A stretch of 5,813 bases of DNA from an uncultured Collinsella sp. (GCA_900540905.1 UQHR01000058.1:1-5813); one strand, 5' to 3'; shown: positions 1-5,598, numbered from the stretch's first letter. Numbers and translations are program-made. Notes: generated by a model from the sequence alone, not told the origin.

Positions 1-43
1 CCATGCCCTTCTTGAAGTTGAGGACCAGGTCTTCGGCGTTCAT
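1..43 (-). CDS. 5' end of an unidentified gene, cut by the window edge
   Basis: On the minus strand an ATG at 43-41 opens a frame that stays open to the window edge and reads MNAEDLVLNFKKGM. A purine-rich GGGGG lies just upstream (47-51 on the plus strand, as ccccc) and could serve as a modest ribosome binding site. A perfect TTGACA lies about 60 bases upstream. The gene is divergent from the rubrerythrin, so the two share the control region 44-258. Fourteen residues are too few to name a family, and I do not recognise it. That it is a gene at all rests on the start, the G-rich stretch and the promoter-like hexamer. Confidence 0.5.
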   Translation of the reverse strand, partial: MNAEDLVLNFKKGM

Positions 44-80
44 GCTGCCCCCATCCGTCGCGGTCTACGGGGCTAACGAT

Positions 81-109
81 ATGGCACCGTGGGGACACAT
101 GTATGTCAA
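81..109 (-). promoter_or_regulatory. Possible promoter of the leftmost minus-strand gene
   Basis: Read on the minus strand, a perfect -35 hexamer TTGACA (plus 104-109) is followed after 17 bases by TGCCAT (plus 81-86), a poor -10 that matches TATAAT at three of six positions. Transcription would begin near 75, giving a leader of about 30 bases before the ATG at 43. The -35 and spacing are convincing. The -10 is weak, so the promoter may need an activator or the call may be wrong. Confidence 0.4.
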
Positions 110-146
110 TCCTGGTCTAACAGAGCCAAAATCATTCCTAATAGGC

Positions 147-174
147 TTCACATTTGGTTGCATTTATGGATAAT
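147..174 (+). promoter_or_regulatory. Probable sigma-70-type promoter of the rubrerythrin gene
   Basis: TTCACA (147-152) and GATAAT (169-174) each match the -35 and -10 consensus at five of six positions and are 16 bases apart. Transcription would start near 181, leaving a leader of about 78 bases before the chosen ATG at 259. The small palindrome CCTA-A-TAGG (137-145) sits directly upstream of the -35 and could be an operator half, but it is short. I looked for a PerR-type box, because reverse rubrerythrins of clostridia are PerR-regulated, and saw no convincing match. Confidence 0.6.
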
Positions 175-192
175 AGAACTCGTCAAGACGCA

Positions 193-223
193 CGTCCGGA
201 GAGGGCCCTTACGGGACCGGACG
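193..223 (+). other. Stem-loop in the rubrerythrin mRNA leader
   Basis: CGTCCGG (193-199) and CCGGACG (217-223) form a perfect 7-bp inverted repeat. Inside the 17-base loop, CCC (206-208) can pair with GGG (213-215) around TTAC, giving a second short helix. The structure lies wholly in the predicted 5' untranslated region. No T-run follows, so it is not an intrinsic terminator. A role in mRNA stability or translation control is inference. Confidence 0.5.
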
Positions 224-238
224 AGCGCACAATCGCCA

Positions 239-255
239 TCGATCGAAAGGATCGA
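239..255 (+). promoter_or_regulatory. Ribosome binding site of rubrerythrin inside a small hairpin
   Basis: TCGATC (239-244) pairs perfectly with GATCGA (250-255) around the five-base loop GAAAG. The Shine-Dalgarno AAAGGA (246-251) spans the loop and the first bases of the 3' arm, seven bases before the ATG at 259. This decides the start: the in-frame TTG at 154 and ATG at 166 overlap the predicted promoter and have no such site. Confidence 0.5.
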
Positions 256-258
256 ATC

Positions 259-819
259 ATGAAGTTTGTTTGCCCCGTTTGCGGTTATGTGGAAGAGTTC
301 GACGGCGACCAGCTGCCCGAGGACTTCAAGTGCCCCCAGTGCGGCGTTCCCGGTTCTCGTTTCCTGAAGCAGGAGGAGGGCCAACTCGAGTGGGCTGCCG
401 AGCACGTCGTGGGCGTCGCCAAGATGGAGGGCGTCTCCGAGGACATCGTTGCCGACCTGCGCGCCAACTTTGAGGGCGAGTGCTCCGAGGTCGGTATGTA
501 CCTGGCCATGGCTCGCGTCGCCCATCGCGAGGGTTATCCCGAGATCGGCCTGTACTGGGAGAAGGCTGCCCACGAGGAGGCCGAGCACGCCGCCAAGTTC
601 GCTGAGCTCCTGGGCGAGGTCGTGACCGACTCCACCAAGAAGAACCTCGAGATGCGCGTTGAGGCCGAGAACGGCGCCACCGCCGGAAAGACTGATCTTG
701 CCAAGCGCGCCAAGGCCGCTGGCCTCGATGCCATCCACGATACCGTGCACGAGATGGCTCGCGACGAGGCTCGTCACGGCAAGGCTTTCGCCGGCCTGCT
801 CAAGCGCTACTTTGGCTAA
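259..819 (+). CDS. rbr: Reverse rubrerythrin (N-terminal rubredoxin-like domain, C-terminal ferritin-like diiron domain)
   Basis: A 186-residue cytoplasmic protein. Residues 1-35 form a rubredoxin-like iron site with CxxC pairs at C5/C8 and C25/C28. Residues 60-186 form the four-helix ferritin-like diiron domain: FEGE (E74), EEAEH (E107 and H110), E137 and DEARH (E170 and H173) are the likely iron ligands, placed by eye against rubrerythrins. Classical rubrerythrins carry the rubredoxin domain at the C-terminus, so this order marks the 'reverse' subfamily known from clostridia. Those proteins reduce hydrogen peroxide, and in some cases oxygen, with electrons passed from NADH through a reductase and rubredoxin. 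There is no signal peptide or membrane segment. The gene has its own promoter and terminator, so it is probably monocistronic. Start chosen at ATG 259 because AAAGGA precedes it and the upstream in-frame starts lie in the promoter. Stop TAA. Confidence 0.93.
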   Translation: MKFVCPVCGYVEEFDGDQLPEDFKCPQCGVPGSRFLKQEEGQLEWAAEHVVGVAKMEGVSEDIVADLRANFEGECSEVGMYLAMARVAHREGYPEIGLYWEKAAHEEAEHAAKFAELLGEVVTDSTKKNLEMRVEAENGATAGKTDLAKRAKAAGLDAIHDTVHEMARDEARHGKAFAGLLKRYFG

Positions 820-853
820 GCCAACCGCTTGAGACATAACCTCTAGCTCGATG

Positions 854-884
854 AGGCCCGGACCGTATTGGTTCGGGCCTTTTT
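854..884 (+). terminator. Intrinsic terminator of the rubrerythrin gene
   Basis: AGGCCCGGACC (854-864) and GGTTCGGGCCT (870-880) pair over 11 bp with one G-U wobble around the loop GTATT. Five T follow (880-884, the first also closing the stem). It lies 35 bases after the rubrerythrin stop codon and is a textbook Rho-independent terminator in the plus direction. Confidence 0.92.
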
Positions 885-949
885 GTGTCTCGAGGACTCG
901 TTAACGCCCTGAAATAGAGCTATCTTCGGCATCGGTCTCTCGTCAAAAA

Positions 950-1072
950 CTAAGTGAGTAGACTTTTCGAAACTTGCCGAGCAGACCATCCGTATTGCTT
1001 TATAAAGTCGCAGGGAAATGACTTGTTTCAAAACGGCCTGGTCGCCATCAAGCCAAAAGTCTACTCACTTAG
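950..1072. repeat. Copy A of a 123-bp inverted-repeat element with three-frame stop codons at its ends
   Basis: The element begins with CTAAGTGAGTAGACTTTT (950-967) and ends with its exact reverse complement (1055-1072), an 18-bp perfect terminal inverted repeat. A second copy lies at 2371-2493 in the same orientation and the same length. By hand count the two are identical at 94 of 123 positions without gaps: 34 of 36 in the ends and 60 of 87 in the interior. Entering from either side, the first bases read TAA-G-TGA-G-TAG, a stop in every frame. The minus-strand gene to the right reads three codons into the element and uses its TAG. On the minus strand the left end is followed directly by five T (945-949), so here it could also act as a terminator with a very long loop. 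No transposase frame fits inside, and I saw no clear target duplication. It may be a MITE-like mobile repeat or a structured RNA. Confidence 0.85.
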
Positions 1073-2188
1073 AACCGCAGCCGTCCACGATCGAACTGTT
1101 TTGTGTCTAACGGGCATCTTTCCGTCAATTACTCCCAATTTTGTCCAGTCAACGAATAGTTCAGACCGAAGTAATGTCTCAGCCCTTTGCTCATCTGAGC
1201 TTTTATCGCGATATTCAGCATCGAGCATCCTGCATACGGTCTTAACGATCGCGCGGAATCTACCCTCATCGGATATCTGTCTGTGTGTCAGGAGAAGTAC
1301 ATCGTAGCCCATGGCCTGAAGGGCCGTCATGCGGTCAGCGTCACGCAAGCCATCCCCTGCGCGTCCGTGCGAGGCCTTTCCCTGACATTCAATGGCCACC
1401 TGTCGCCTACCGTCCGGTGAAGAAAGAAGTAGGTCGATATATACACGGGACTTTCCCACAATCGCTCGAGCACTTGTGTTTAGTATCACTTCAACATTAA
1501 GCTCTATGCCGCAAAAACCTTCGCCTCCCAGGGATCGCGGCAGTGCAAGTAGCAAATACGCCTCGACCTCAAAAGGCGACGCGGCACCCAATGGAACGAG
1601 TTGCGATACCGCCATAAATCTATTGCCGTAACGCATCCCACAAACATCTGAACAAAAACGGTCAAGGTCTCCGCCCAAAACCAAAGCGTCTCGACGCCAT
1701 AAATTTGAGGCGGTGCCGTCCTCGGACGGGCAGCGCGCCCAACCGAACGTTGTCGAAATCGCACCCGAATCAATTGCACGCGAAAGCTCCGTCTCAAGTA
1801 ACGCCGGCAGGGCACACACCGCAAACAAGCCACACATCTCCGCCAATACCAAAAGAAGCTGAAGATCCGTCAGATGCCGTGACATGATGAATGCCGTCAG
1901 TAGAGGAGACGTAATCAAAAATCCATGCTCCGTTTCCAGCACGGATTCCCTGGGGAGCTCACCAAGAAACAGCCGCTGCCTAATGCTGGCAGGACAAGTC
2001 CGTTTGTTTCTCGTCCGAACCAATGTATGCAACGGAAAACCGAGCGCGACCGCAGCCGTCGGGTTGCGGGCGAGATCATATCGCTGCCGGTCTTCTTCCG
2101 GTCATGGAAGCGGCGGACACAAAGCGCGGACTTGAGGAGGCAAACGCCAGTACCTAAAAGCCGATATGTCACAAAGTAGATCCTTCAT
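1061..2188 (-). pseudogene. AbiEi/DUF559-like PD-(D/E)XK nuclease-type protein, interrupted by an in-frame TGA
   Basis: From ATG 2188 the frame reads MKDLLCDISAFRYWRLPPQV, meets TGA at codon 29 (2104-2102), then stays open for 346 codons to TAG at 1061-1063. Protein sense clearly continues across the stop: PEEDRQRYDLARNP follows, then the segment LHTLVRTRNKRT, so one substitution probably created it. Numbered from 2188, FLITSPLLT (about 90-98) resembles the TSP-x-x-T element of AbiEi-type proteins, and the C-terminal region (about 245-320) fits the DUF559/Vsr-like PD-(D/E)XK pattern: D252, IECQGKASH (E267, G270, H274), DADR (283-286) and GYDVLLLTHRQI. Such proteins are frequent in Coriobacteriia as I recall; their role is unsettled, with antitoxin, nuclease or phage defence as guesses. 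No good ribosome binding site precedes 2188. A TTG at 2032 would give a 323-residue product lacking the N-terminus. Base composition is less GC-rich than the neighbours: 28 of 60 bases at 1141-1200 against 45 of 60 at 4201-4260 in pdxS. The last codons (Leu-Ser-Glu-stop) lie inside repeat copy A. A sequencing error at the TGA cannot be excluded. Confidence 0.7.
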
Positions 2189-2370
2189 AGGCACAGGAGA
2201 ACACGAATTTCAACCCAGTCAGTCACGCATTGGCGCGAACGCACCAAAAATGGCGCCGAACGGACTGCCAAGTTTTCAACAGCCCTCCCCAACTGGCCAA
2301 AAGCTTGTCGAGAGCTGGACGAAGCCCTGTTGAAAACCCTATTTTTTTTCTCATGCAGAAGCTTTACGCG
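2189..2370. other. Intergenic spacer upstream of the interrupted gene
   Basis: This 182-base stretch holds no convincing gene. It contains an imperfect direct repeat, TGGCGC-GAACG (2231-2241) and TGGCGCCGAACG (2251-2262), and the hairpin with T-run listed separately. I found no strong minus-strand promoter for the gene that starts at 2188, which fits that gene being decayed or poorly expressed. Confidence 0.5.
2272..2349 (+). terminator. Plus-strand hairpin followed by eight T, with no plus-strand gene before it
   Basis: GTTTTCAACAG (2272-2282) and CTGTTGAAAAC (2327-2337) are a perfect 11-bp inverted repeat, followed four bases later by eight T (2342-2349). The 44-base loop contains a nested hairpin: GCTT-GTC (2303-2309) pairs with GAC-G-AAGC (2318-2325), with G2321 bulged. 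The shape suits a Rho-independent terminator or the 3' end of a small RNA. The outer stem is A/T-rich and the loop is long, so it is atypical. With no plus-strand gene upstream, it may stop antisense transcription, end an unannotated RNA, or be a repeat of another kind. Confidence 0.45.
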
Positions 2371-2493
2371 GCAAGTGAGTAGACTTTTTTGAACATTCCG
2401 AGCAGGCCGGTCTTCCTGCTTTTCAAAACCGCAGGTAGATAGCTTGTTACAAAACTGCCTGGTCGCCAAAGTGCTAAAAGTCTACTCACTTAG
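2371..2493. repeat. Copy B of the 123-bp inverted-repeat element, at the 3' end of pdxR
   Basis: Same length and orientation as the copy at 950-1072. The terminal inverted repeat is 16 bp here (AAGTGAGTAGACTTTT at 2373-2388, complement at 2476-2491) because the left end begins GC instead of CT. That change converts the outermost TAA to CAA, so the left end keeps only TGA and TAG. The right end is intact and supplies the TGA stop of pdxR (2486-2488). The interior keeps blocks shared with copy A such as CCGAGCAG, CGCAGG, CAAAAC and GCCTGGTCGCCA. Its two inner arms around 2402-2410 and 2459-2466 can pair, as in copy A. An additional hairpin, AGCAGG (2401-2406) with CCTGCT (2415-2420), is perfect only in this copy. 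Neither copy conserves an open frame. Confidence 0.85.
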
Positions 2494-3922
2494 ATTGCAG
2501 AGTGCCCCCCATTAGCTGCAATTCCAAGGTAGTTAGTACTTTTGGACTCAGATCGTCATACTGGACAAGAATATGAGTTGAGTTTTCAGGGGCAGATGCG
2601 CCATCGGCACACCAAAAACAGTCACCGATATCGATAAAAGGGATGCTCGAGCGCGTGAGGGCCCGTGCAAAAGTGCTTCCGCCCGTTCCACGCTCCGCAA
2701 CCACGGTGCAGTAAAGGCCCGCGTCTGCGTGTTCGATCGAGACTTCCCCTGCCGGAAATGCCTTCCGCACAAGCGCCGCCAGGCCATCACGCGCCTCGCG
2801 AGCACGAACGCGCACGCGGTTCACATGTCGCTCGTAATCACCCGATTCCAGCAAACGAGCCAAAGCGACCTGGTCAACGGAACTCACCGACGAGGCGTAA
2901 AAACCAAGGTTGCGCCTAAACCGCTCCATTAGCTCATCGGGCAGCACCATGTACGCTAGACGCAACGCCGATGACAGGCTCTTCGAAAACGTGTTGGTGT
3001 AGATAACCGACTGGGCGGCATCTATCGACGCGAGCGCGGGAATCGGCTTCCCGGCAAGGCGAAACTCACAATCAAAGTCATCTTCGATAAGATACCGATC
3101 TGGTCGCTCGGCGGCCCAGCTCAGAAGCGCATAGCGACGCGCAATGCTCGTCACAAGGCCGGTCGGATACTGATGGGACGGCATAAGGTGAAGGACATCG
3201 GCCCCGGTTTTCTGCAGAGCGCTCAGGTCCACGCCGTCGTCATCCAACGGGACATGTCGAACTTTGCAGCCCATAGCCTGATAGATGCGCGTCAGGCGCA
3301 AATAGCCCGGATCCTCAACGGCATACACCTTGTCGGCTCCAAGCAACTGAACCAGCATGGTATCGAGCAGCTGGGCGCCCGCGCCGATAACGATATCGTT
3401 GGGATCGACATTCATGCCCCTCGTCCCACGCAGATGGTGAGCAATTGCGCGTCGTAGCCGAGCGGTGCCCTGCGCCGGTGCGGGCGAAAAGATTTCGCGC
3501 TCATCTTCGGATGCCAGCGTCGCCCGTAGTGCGCTTTGCCAAAGCCGCGCCGCCTCCAAAGCGGAAGGAGAAAGTGCATCGAATAGCTCGACCTGTCCGT
3601 TGACATCATGCGCGCTGGGACCCGCAGAGGCGTTATCTCGGTCGATGCCCTCCGCAGCCGAAGCCAAAACCGGTGCATCCGGAAGCTCACAAGCGTAGTA
3701 GCCACGACGTGGCATTGAGCAAATATAGCCCTCAGCGAGTAACTGGCTATATGCATTCTCGATGGTAATGACACTGATTCCCAGATGACTGGCAAAGGCG
3801 CGCTTAGACGGAAGATGCTCCCCCGCCACAATACGTCCAGCTACGATATCATCTCGAATTTGCTGGTAAACATACTCATAGAGCGATGCTTCGCCGCGTT
3901 TTTCCAAATTGTAGTCAAGCAT
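2486..3922 (-). CDS. pdxR: PdxR, MocR/GntR-family regulator of PLP synthesis
   Basis: A 478-residue protein, about the length of B. subtilis GabR. Residues 11-78 are a GntR-type winged helix (LPSKRAFASHLGISVITIENAY is its core). A linker of about 45 residues leads to a fold-type I aminotransferase-like domain (about 120-470) that binds PLP. K314 in NTFSKSLSSALRLAY is the expected Schiff-base lysine, EDDFDCEF (280-287) carries the aspartate that contacts the PLP ring nitrogen, and HQYPTG lies at 250-255. The position after that aspartate pair is Phe283 where GabR has Tyr, and ILVQYDDL (451-458) has no Arg where GabR-like proteins read I-R-L-G. The gene is divergent from pdxS-pdxT, the usual place for PdxR, which supports activation of PLP synthesis and self-repression. 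ATG 3922 was chosen because AGGTGG stands seven bases upstream; a TTG at 3955 would add 11 residues. The final lysine and the TGA stop come from repeat copy B. Confidence 0.9.
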   Translation of the reverse strand: MLDYNLEKRGEASLYEYVYQQIRDDIVAGRIVAGEHLPSKRAFASHLGISVITIENAYSQLLAEGYICSMPRRGYYACELPDAPVLASAAEGIDRDNASAGPSAHDVNGQVELFDALSPSALEAARLWQSALRATLASEDEREIFSPAPAQGTARLRRAIAHHLRGTRGMNVDPNDIVIGAGAQLLDTMLVQLLGADKVYAVEDPGYLRLTRIYQAMGCKVRHVPLDDDGVDLSALQKTGADVLHLMPSHQYPTGLVTSIARRYALLSWAAERPDRYLIEDDFDCEFRLAGKPIPALASIDAAQSVIYTNTFSKSLSSALRLAYMVLPDELMERFRRNLGFYASSVSSVDQVALARLLESGDYERHVNRVRVRAREARDGLAALVRKAFPAGEVSIEHADAGLYCTVVAERGTGGSTFARALTRSSIPFIDIGDCFWCADGASAPENSTHILVQYDDLSPKVLTTLELQLMGGTLQSK

Positions 3923-3933
3923 GAGTTTGCCAC

Positions 3934-3977
3934 CTGACCTTATCGAGCTGTTCAATCTGGTATTAGGCTGACCTTAT
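3934..3977. promoter_or_regulatory. Candidate PdxR operator: perfect 10-bp direct repeat
   Basis: CTGACCTTAT occurs at 3934-3943 and again at 3968-3977, 34 bases apart start to start, between pdxR and pdxS. Characterised MocR regulators, including PdxR of other Gram-positive bacteria, bind direct repeats in the divergent promoter region. The right-hand copy lies close to a weak -35 for pdxS; the left-hand copy lies in the pdxR leader next to its ribosome binding site. This geometry would suit activation of pdxST and repression of pdxR. Binding is inference. Confidence 0.55.
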
Positions 3978-4002
3978 TATTATCTCGAAAACTGAGTATT
4001 TT
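3974..4002 (+). promoter_or_regulatory. Possible weak promoter of pdxST
   Basis: TTATTA (3974-3979) and TATTTT (3997-4002) are 17 bases apart and match the consensus at three and four of six positions. Transcription would start near 4009. The right-hand CTGACCTTAT overlaps the -35 and the other copy lies farther upstream, the arrangement expected for an activator-dependent promoter. A TATTAT at 3975-3980 is an alternative -10 but has no good -35. Confidence 0.3.
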
Positions 4003-4007
4003 GCCAT
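3979..4007 (-). promoter_or_regulatory. Possible pdxR promoter
   Basis: On the minus strand, ATGGCA (plus 4002-4007) and GATAAT (plus 3979-3984) are 17 bases apart and match at four and five of six positions. Transcription would begin near 3972, inside the right-hand 10-bp repeat, so a protein bound there would block it. It faces and overlaps the proposed pdxST promoter. Confidence 0.4.
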
Positions 4008-4067
4008 ACCCAGCTCCCCGATAGGATGTTCCGTCAAGCAATGCACATGCCAACCAAGGGAGCAACC

Positions 4068-4958
4068 ATGGCAGAACAGACCAGCAAGGCCGATCGCGTC
4101 AAACTCAATCGCGAACTCGCGCAGATGCTCAAGGGCGGCGTCATCATGGACGTCACCACGCCCGAGCAGGCACGCATCGCCGAGGAGGCAGGCGCCTGCG
4201 CCGTCATGGCACTCGAGCGCATCCCGGCCGACATCCGCGCCGCAGGCGGCGTCTCGCGCATGAGCGACCCCAAGATGATCAAGGGCATCCAAGAGGCCGT
4301 CTCCATCCCCGTCATGGCCAAGTGCCGCATCGGTCACATTGTCGAGGCGCAGGTCCTGCAGGCCATCGAGATCGATTACATCGACGAGTCCGAGGTTCTC
4401 TCCCCCGCCGATGACGTCTATCACATCGACAAGACCCAGTTTGACGTGCCGTTTGTCTGCGGCGCCCGCGATCTGGGCGAGGCGTTGCGCCGTGTTGCCG
4501 AGGGCGCCACTATGATTCGCACCAAGGGTGAGCCGGGTACGGGCGACGTCGTTCAGGCCGTGCGTCACATGCGCAAGATCCAAAAGCAGATCCGCGACGT
4601 TGTTGCCCTGCGCGACGACGAGCTCTTTGAGGCAGCCAAGCAACTGCAGGTTCCGGTCGAGCTGGTGCGCGAGGTCCATGCCACGGGTAAGCTTCCCGTC
4701 GTGAACTTTGCCGCCGGCGGCGTAGCGACCCCCGCCGACGCCGCGCTGATGATGCAGCTGGGCGCCGAAGGCGTCTTTGTGGGCTCGGGCATCTTTAAGA
4801 GCGGCGACCCCGCCAAGCGCGCAGCCGCCATCGTCAAGGCCGTGGCAAACTTCACCGATGCCAAGCTCATCGCTGAGCTTTCGGAGGACCTGGGCGAGGC
4901 CATGGTGGGCATCAACGCCGACGAGATCGAGATCATCATGGAGGAGCGCGGGCGCTAG
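4068..4958 (+). CDS. pdxS: PdxS, pyridoxal 5'-phosphate synthase lyase subunit
   Basis: A 296-residue (beta/alpha)8-barrel protein of the PdxS/SNZ family, near the usual 290-295. It makes PLP from ribose 5-phosphate (or ribulose 5-phosphate), glyceraldehyde 3-phosphate and ammonia delivered by PdxT, in a cytoplasmic complex that is normally 12 PdxS with 12 PdxT. The key residues are all present: D28 in GGVIMDV, K85 in VMAKCRIGH (first imine lysine) and K153 in MIRTKGEPGTGD (second lysine), each four positions beyond B. subtilis D24, K81 and K149. NFAAGGVATPADAALMMQLG and VFVGSGIFKS form the phosphate-binding end of the barrel. ATG 4068 was chosen because AAGGGAG stands five bases before it and MAEQTSKADRVKLNREL fits the family's N-terminus; an in-frame ATG at 4026 would add 14 unrelated residues. 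pdxT follows after 20 bases, so the two form an operon. Confidence 0.97.
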   Translation: MAEQTSKADRVKLNRELAQMLKGGVIMDVTTPEQARIAEEAGACAVMALERIPADIRAAGGVSRMSDPKMIKGIQEAVSIPVMAKCRIGHIVEAQVLQAIEIDYIDESEVLSPADDVYHIDKTQFDVPFVCGARDLGEALRRVAEGATMIRTKGEPGTGDVVQAVRHMRKIQKQIRDVVALRDDELFEAAKQLQVPVELVREVHATGKLPVVNFAAGGVATPADAALMMQLGAEGVFVGSGIFKSGDPAKRAAAIVKAVANFTDAKLIAELSEDLGEAMVGINADEIEIIMEERGR

Positions 4959-4978
4959 TCCGGCAGAAAGGATCGCAC

Positions 4979-5566
4979 ATGAGCGATTATGCAGACCAGA
5001 CGGTCGCCGTGCTGGCGGTCCAAGGCGCTTTTGCCGAGCACGAGGCAAGGCTATCTGAGCTGGGCGCACGTTGTATTGAGCTGAGGCAGGCGGCTGATTT
5101 GAAGCAGGACTTTGACCGTCTGGTACTTCCCGGCGGCGAGTCTACCGTTCAAGGGAAGCTGCTTGATGAGTTGGGCATGCTCGAGGAGCTTCGTGCCCGT
5201 ATCGCTGAAGGCATGCCCGTCCTGGGCACTTGCGCCGGCCTGATTCTACTGGCTCACGACATTGCCGCCCATGACGATAAGGGCACGCCGCGTTTGGCAA
5301 CCATGGATGTACTTGTCGAGCGCAATGCCTACGGCAGACAGCTCGGCAGCTTTCGAACCAAGGGACAGGTAGCCGACATCGACGGTGAAGTGCCGCTGAC
5401 GTTTATCCGCGCGCCCCGCATCGTCGAGGTCCACGGCGACGCCAAGGCCTTAGCGAAAGTCGACGGGCGCATCGTCGCCGCCCGCCAGGGCAACCAGCTC
5501 GGCGTCACCTTCCACCCCGAGCTCGACGACGACACCCGCCTCCACGAGCTCTTCCTCCAAATGTAG
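4979..5566 (+). CDS. pdxT: PdxT, pyridoxal 5'-phosphate synthase glutaminase subunit
   Basis: A 195-residue class I glutamine amidotransferase of the PdxT/SNO family. It hydrolyses glutamine and channels the ammonia into the PdxS barrel. The nucleophile is C85 in VLGTCAGLILLA, with H179 and E181 in VTFHPEL completing the triad. The N-terminal VAVLAVQGAFAEH and LVLPGGEST (oxyanion-hole region) are family signatures. ERNAYGRQLGSF and FIRAPRIVEV are typical middle segments. The start is ATG 4979, with AGAAAGGA (4965-4972) six bases upstream and only 20 bases after the pdxS stop. Class I glutaminases of this type are active only when docked on PdxS. No canonical intrinsic terminator follows; a long palindrome begins 33 bases after the stop. 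Confidence 0.96.
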   Translation: MSDYADQTVAVLAVQGAFAEHEARLSELGARCIELRQAADLKQDFDRLVLPGGESTVQGKLLDELGMLEELRARIAEGMPVLGTCAGLILLAHDIAAHDDKGTPRLATMDVLVERNAYGRQLGSFRTKGQVADIDGEVPLTFIRAPRIVEVHGDAKALAKVDGRIVAARQGNQLGVTFHPELDDDTRLHELFLQM

Positions 5567-5598
5567 GCAGAAAACAAACGAGCGTGGATTTTCGGACG

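Noticed and set aside
154..258. N-terminal extension of the rubrerythrin from TTG 154 (35 extra residues)
   Set aside because: The extension overlaps the predicted promoter, encodes nothing family-like, and has no ribosome binding site, whereas ATG 259 has one and opens directly on the rubredoxin motif.
148..837. 229-residue minus-strand frame opposite the rubrerythrin
   Set aside because: It is a codon-bias shadow of a clear gene, rich in Leu, Gly, Ala and Val, with no family resemblance. The same applies to the 368-residue minus-strand frame at 3963-5069 opposite pdxS.
954..1307. 117-residue plus-strand frame beginning in repeat copy A
   Set aside because: It is antisense to the nuclease-like gene, has no ribosome binding site and begins inside the repeat end.
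2102..2104. TGA read as selenocysteine or as a reassigned codon
   Set aside because: The position is not in a redox or catalytic motif, no obvious SECIS-like hairpin follows it, and pdxR uses TGA as a normal stop.
2185..2469. 94-residue minus-strand frame starting inside repeat copy B
   Set aside because: The equivalent frame in copy A is broken by a TGA after six codons, and the rest runs through hairpin spacer. It looks non-coding.
950..2493. Composite transposon bounded by the two 123-bp elements
   Set aside because: No transposase or recombinase is encoded and I found no clear target-site duplication. The bracketing is reported only as an observation.
3923..3955. Longer pdxR from TTG 3955
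   Set aside because: The extra 11 residues do not match the family start, and the AGGTGG ribosome binding site points to ATG 3922.
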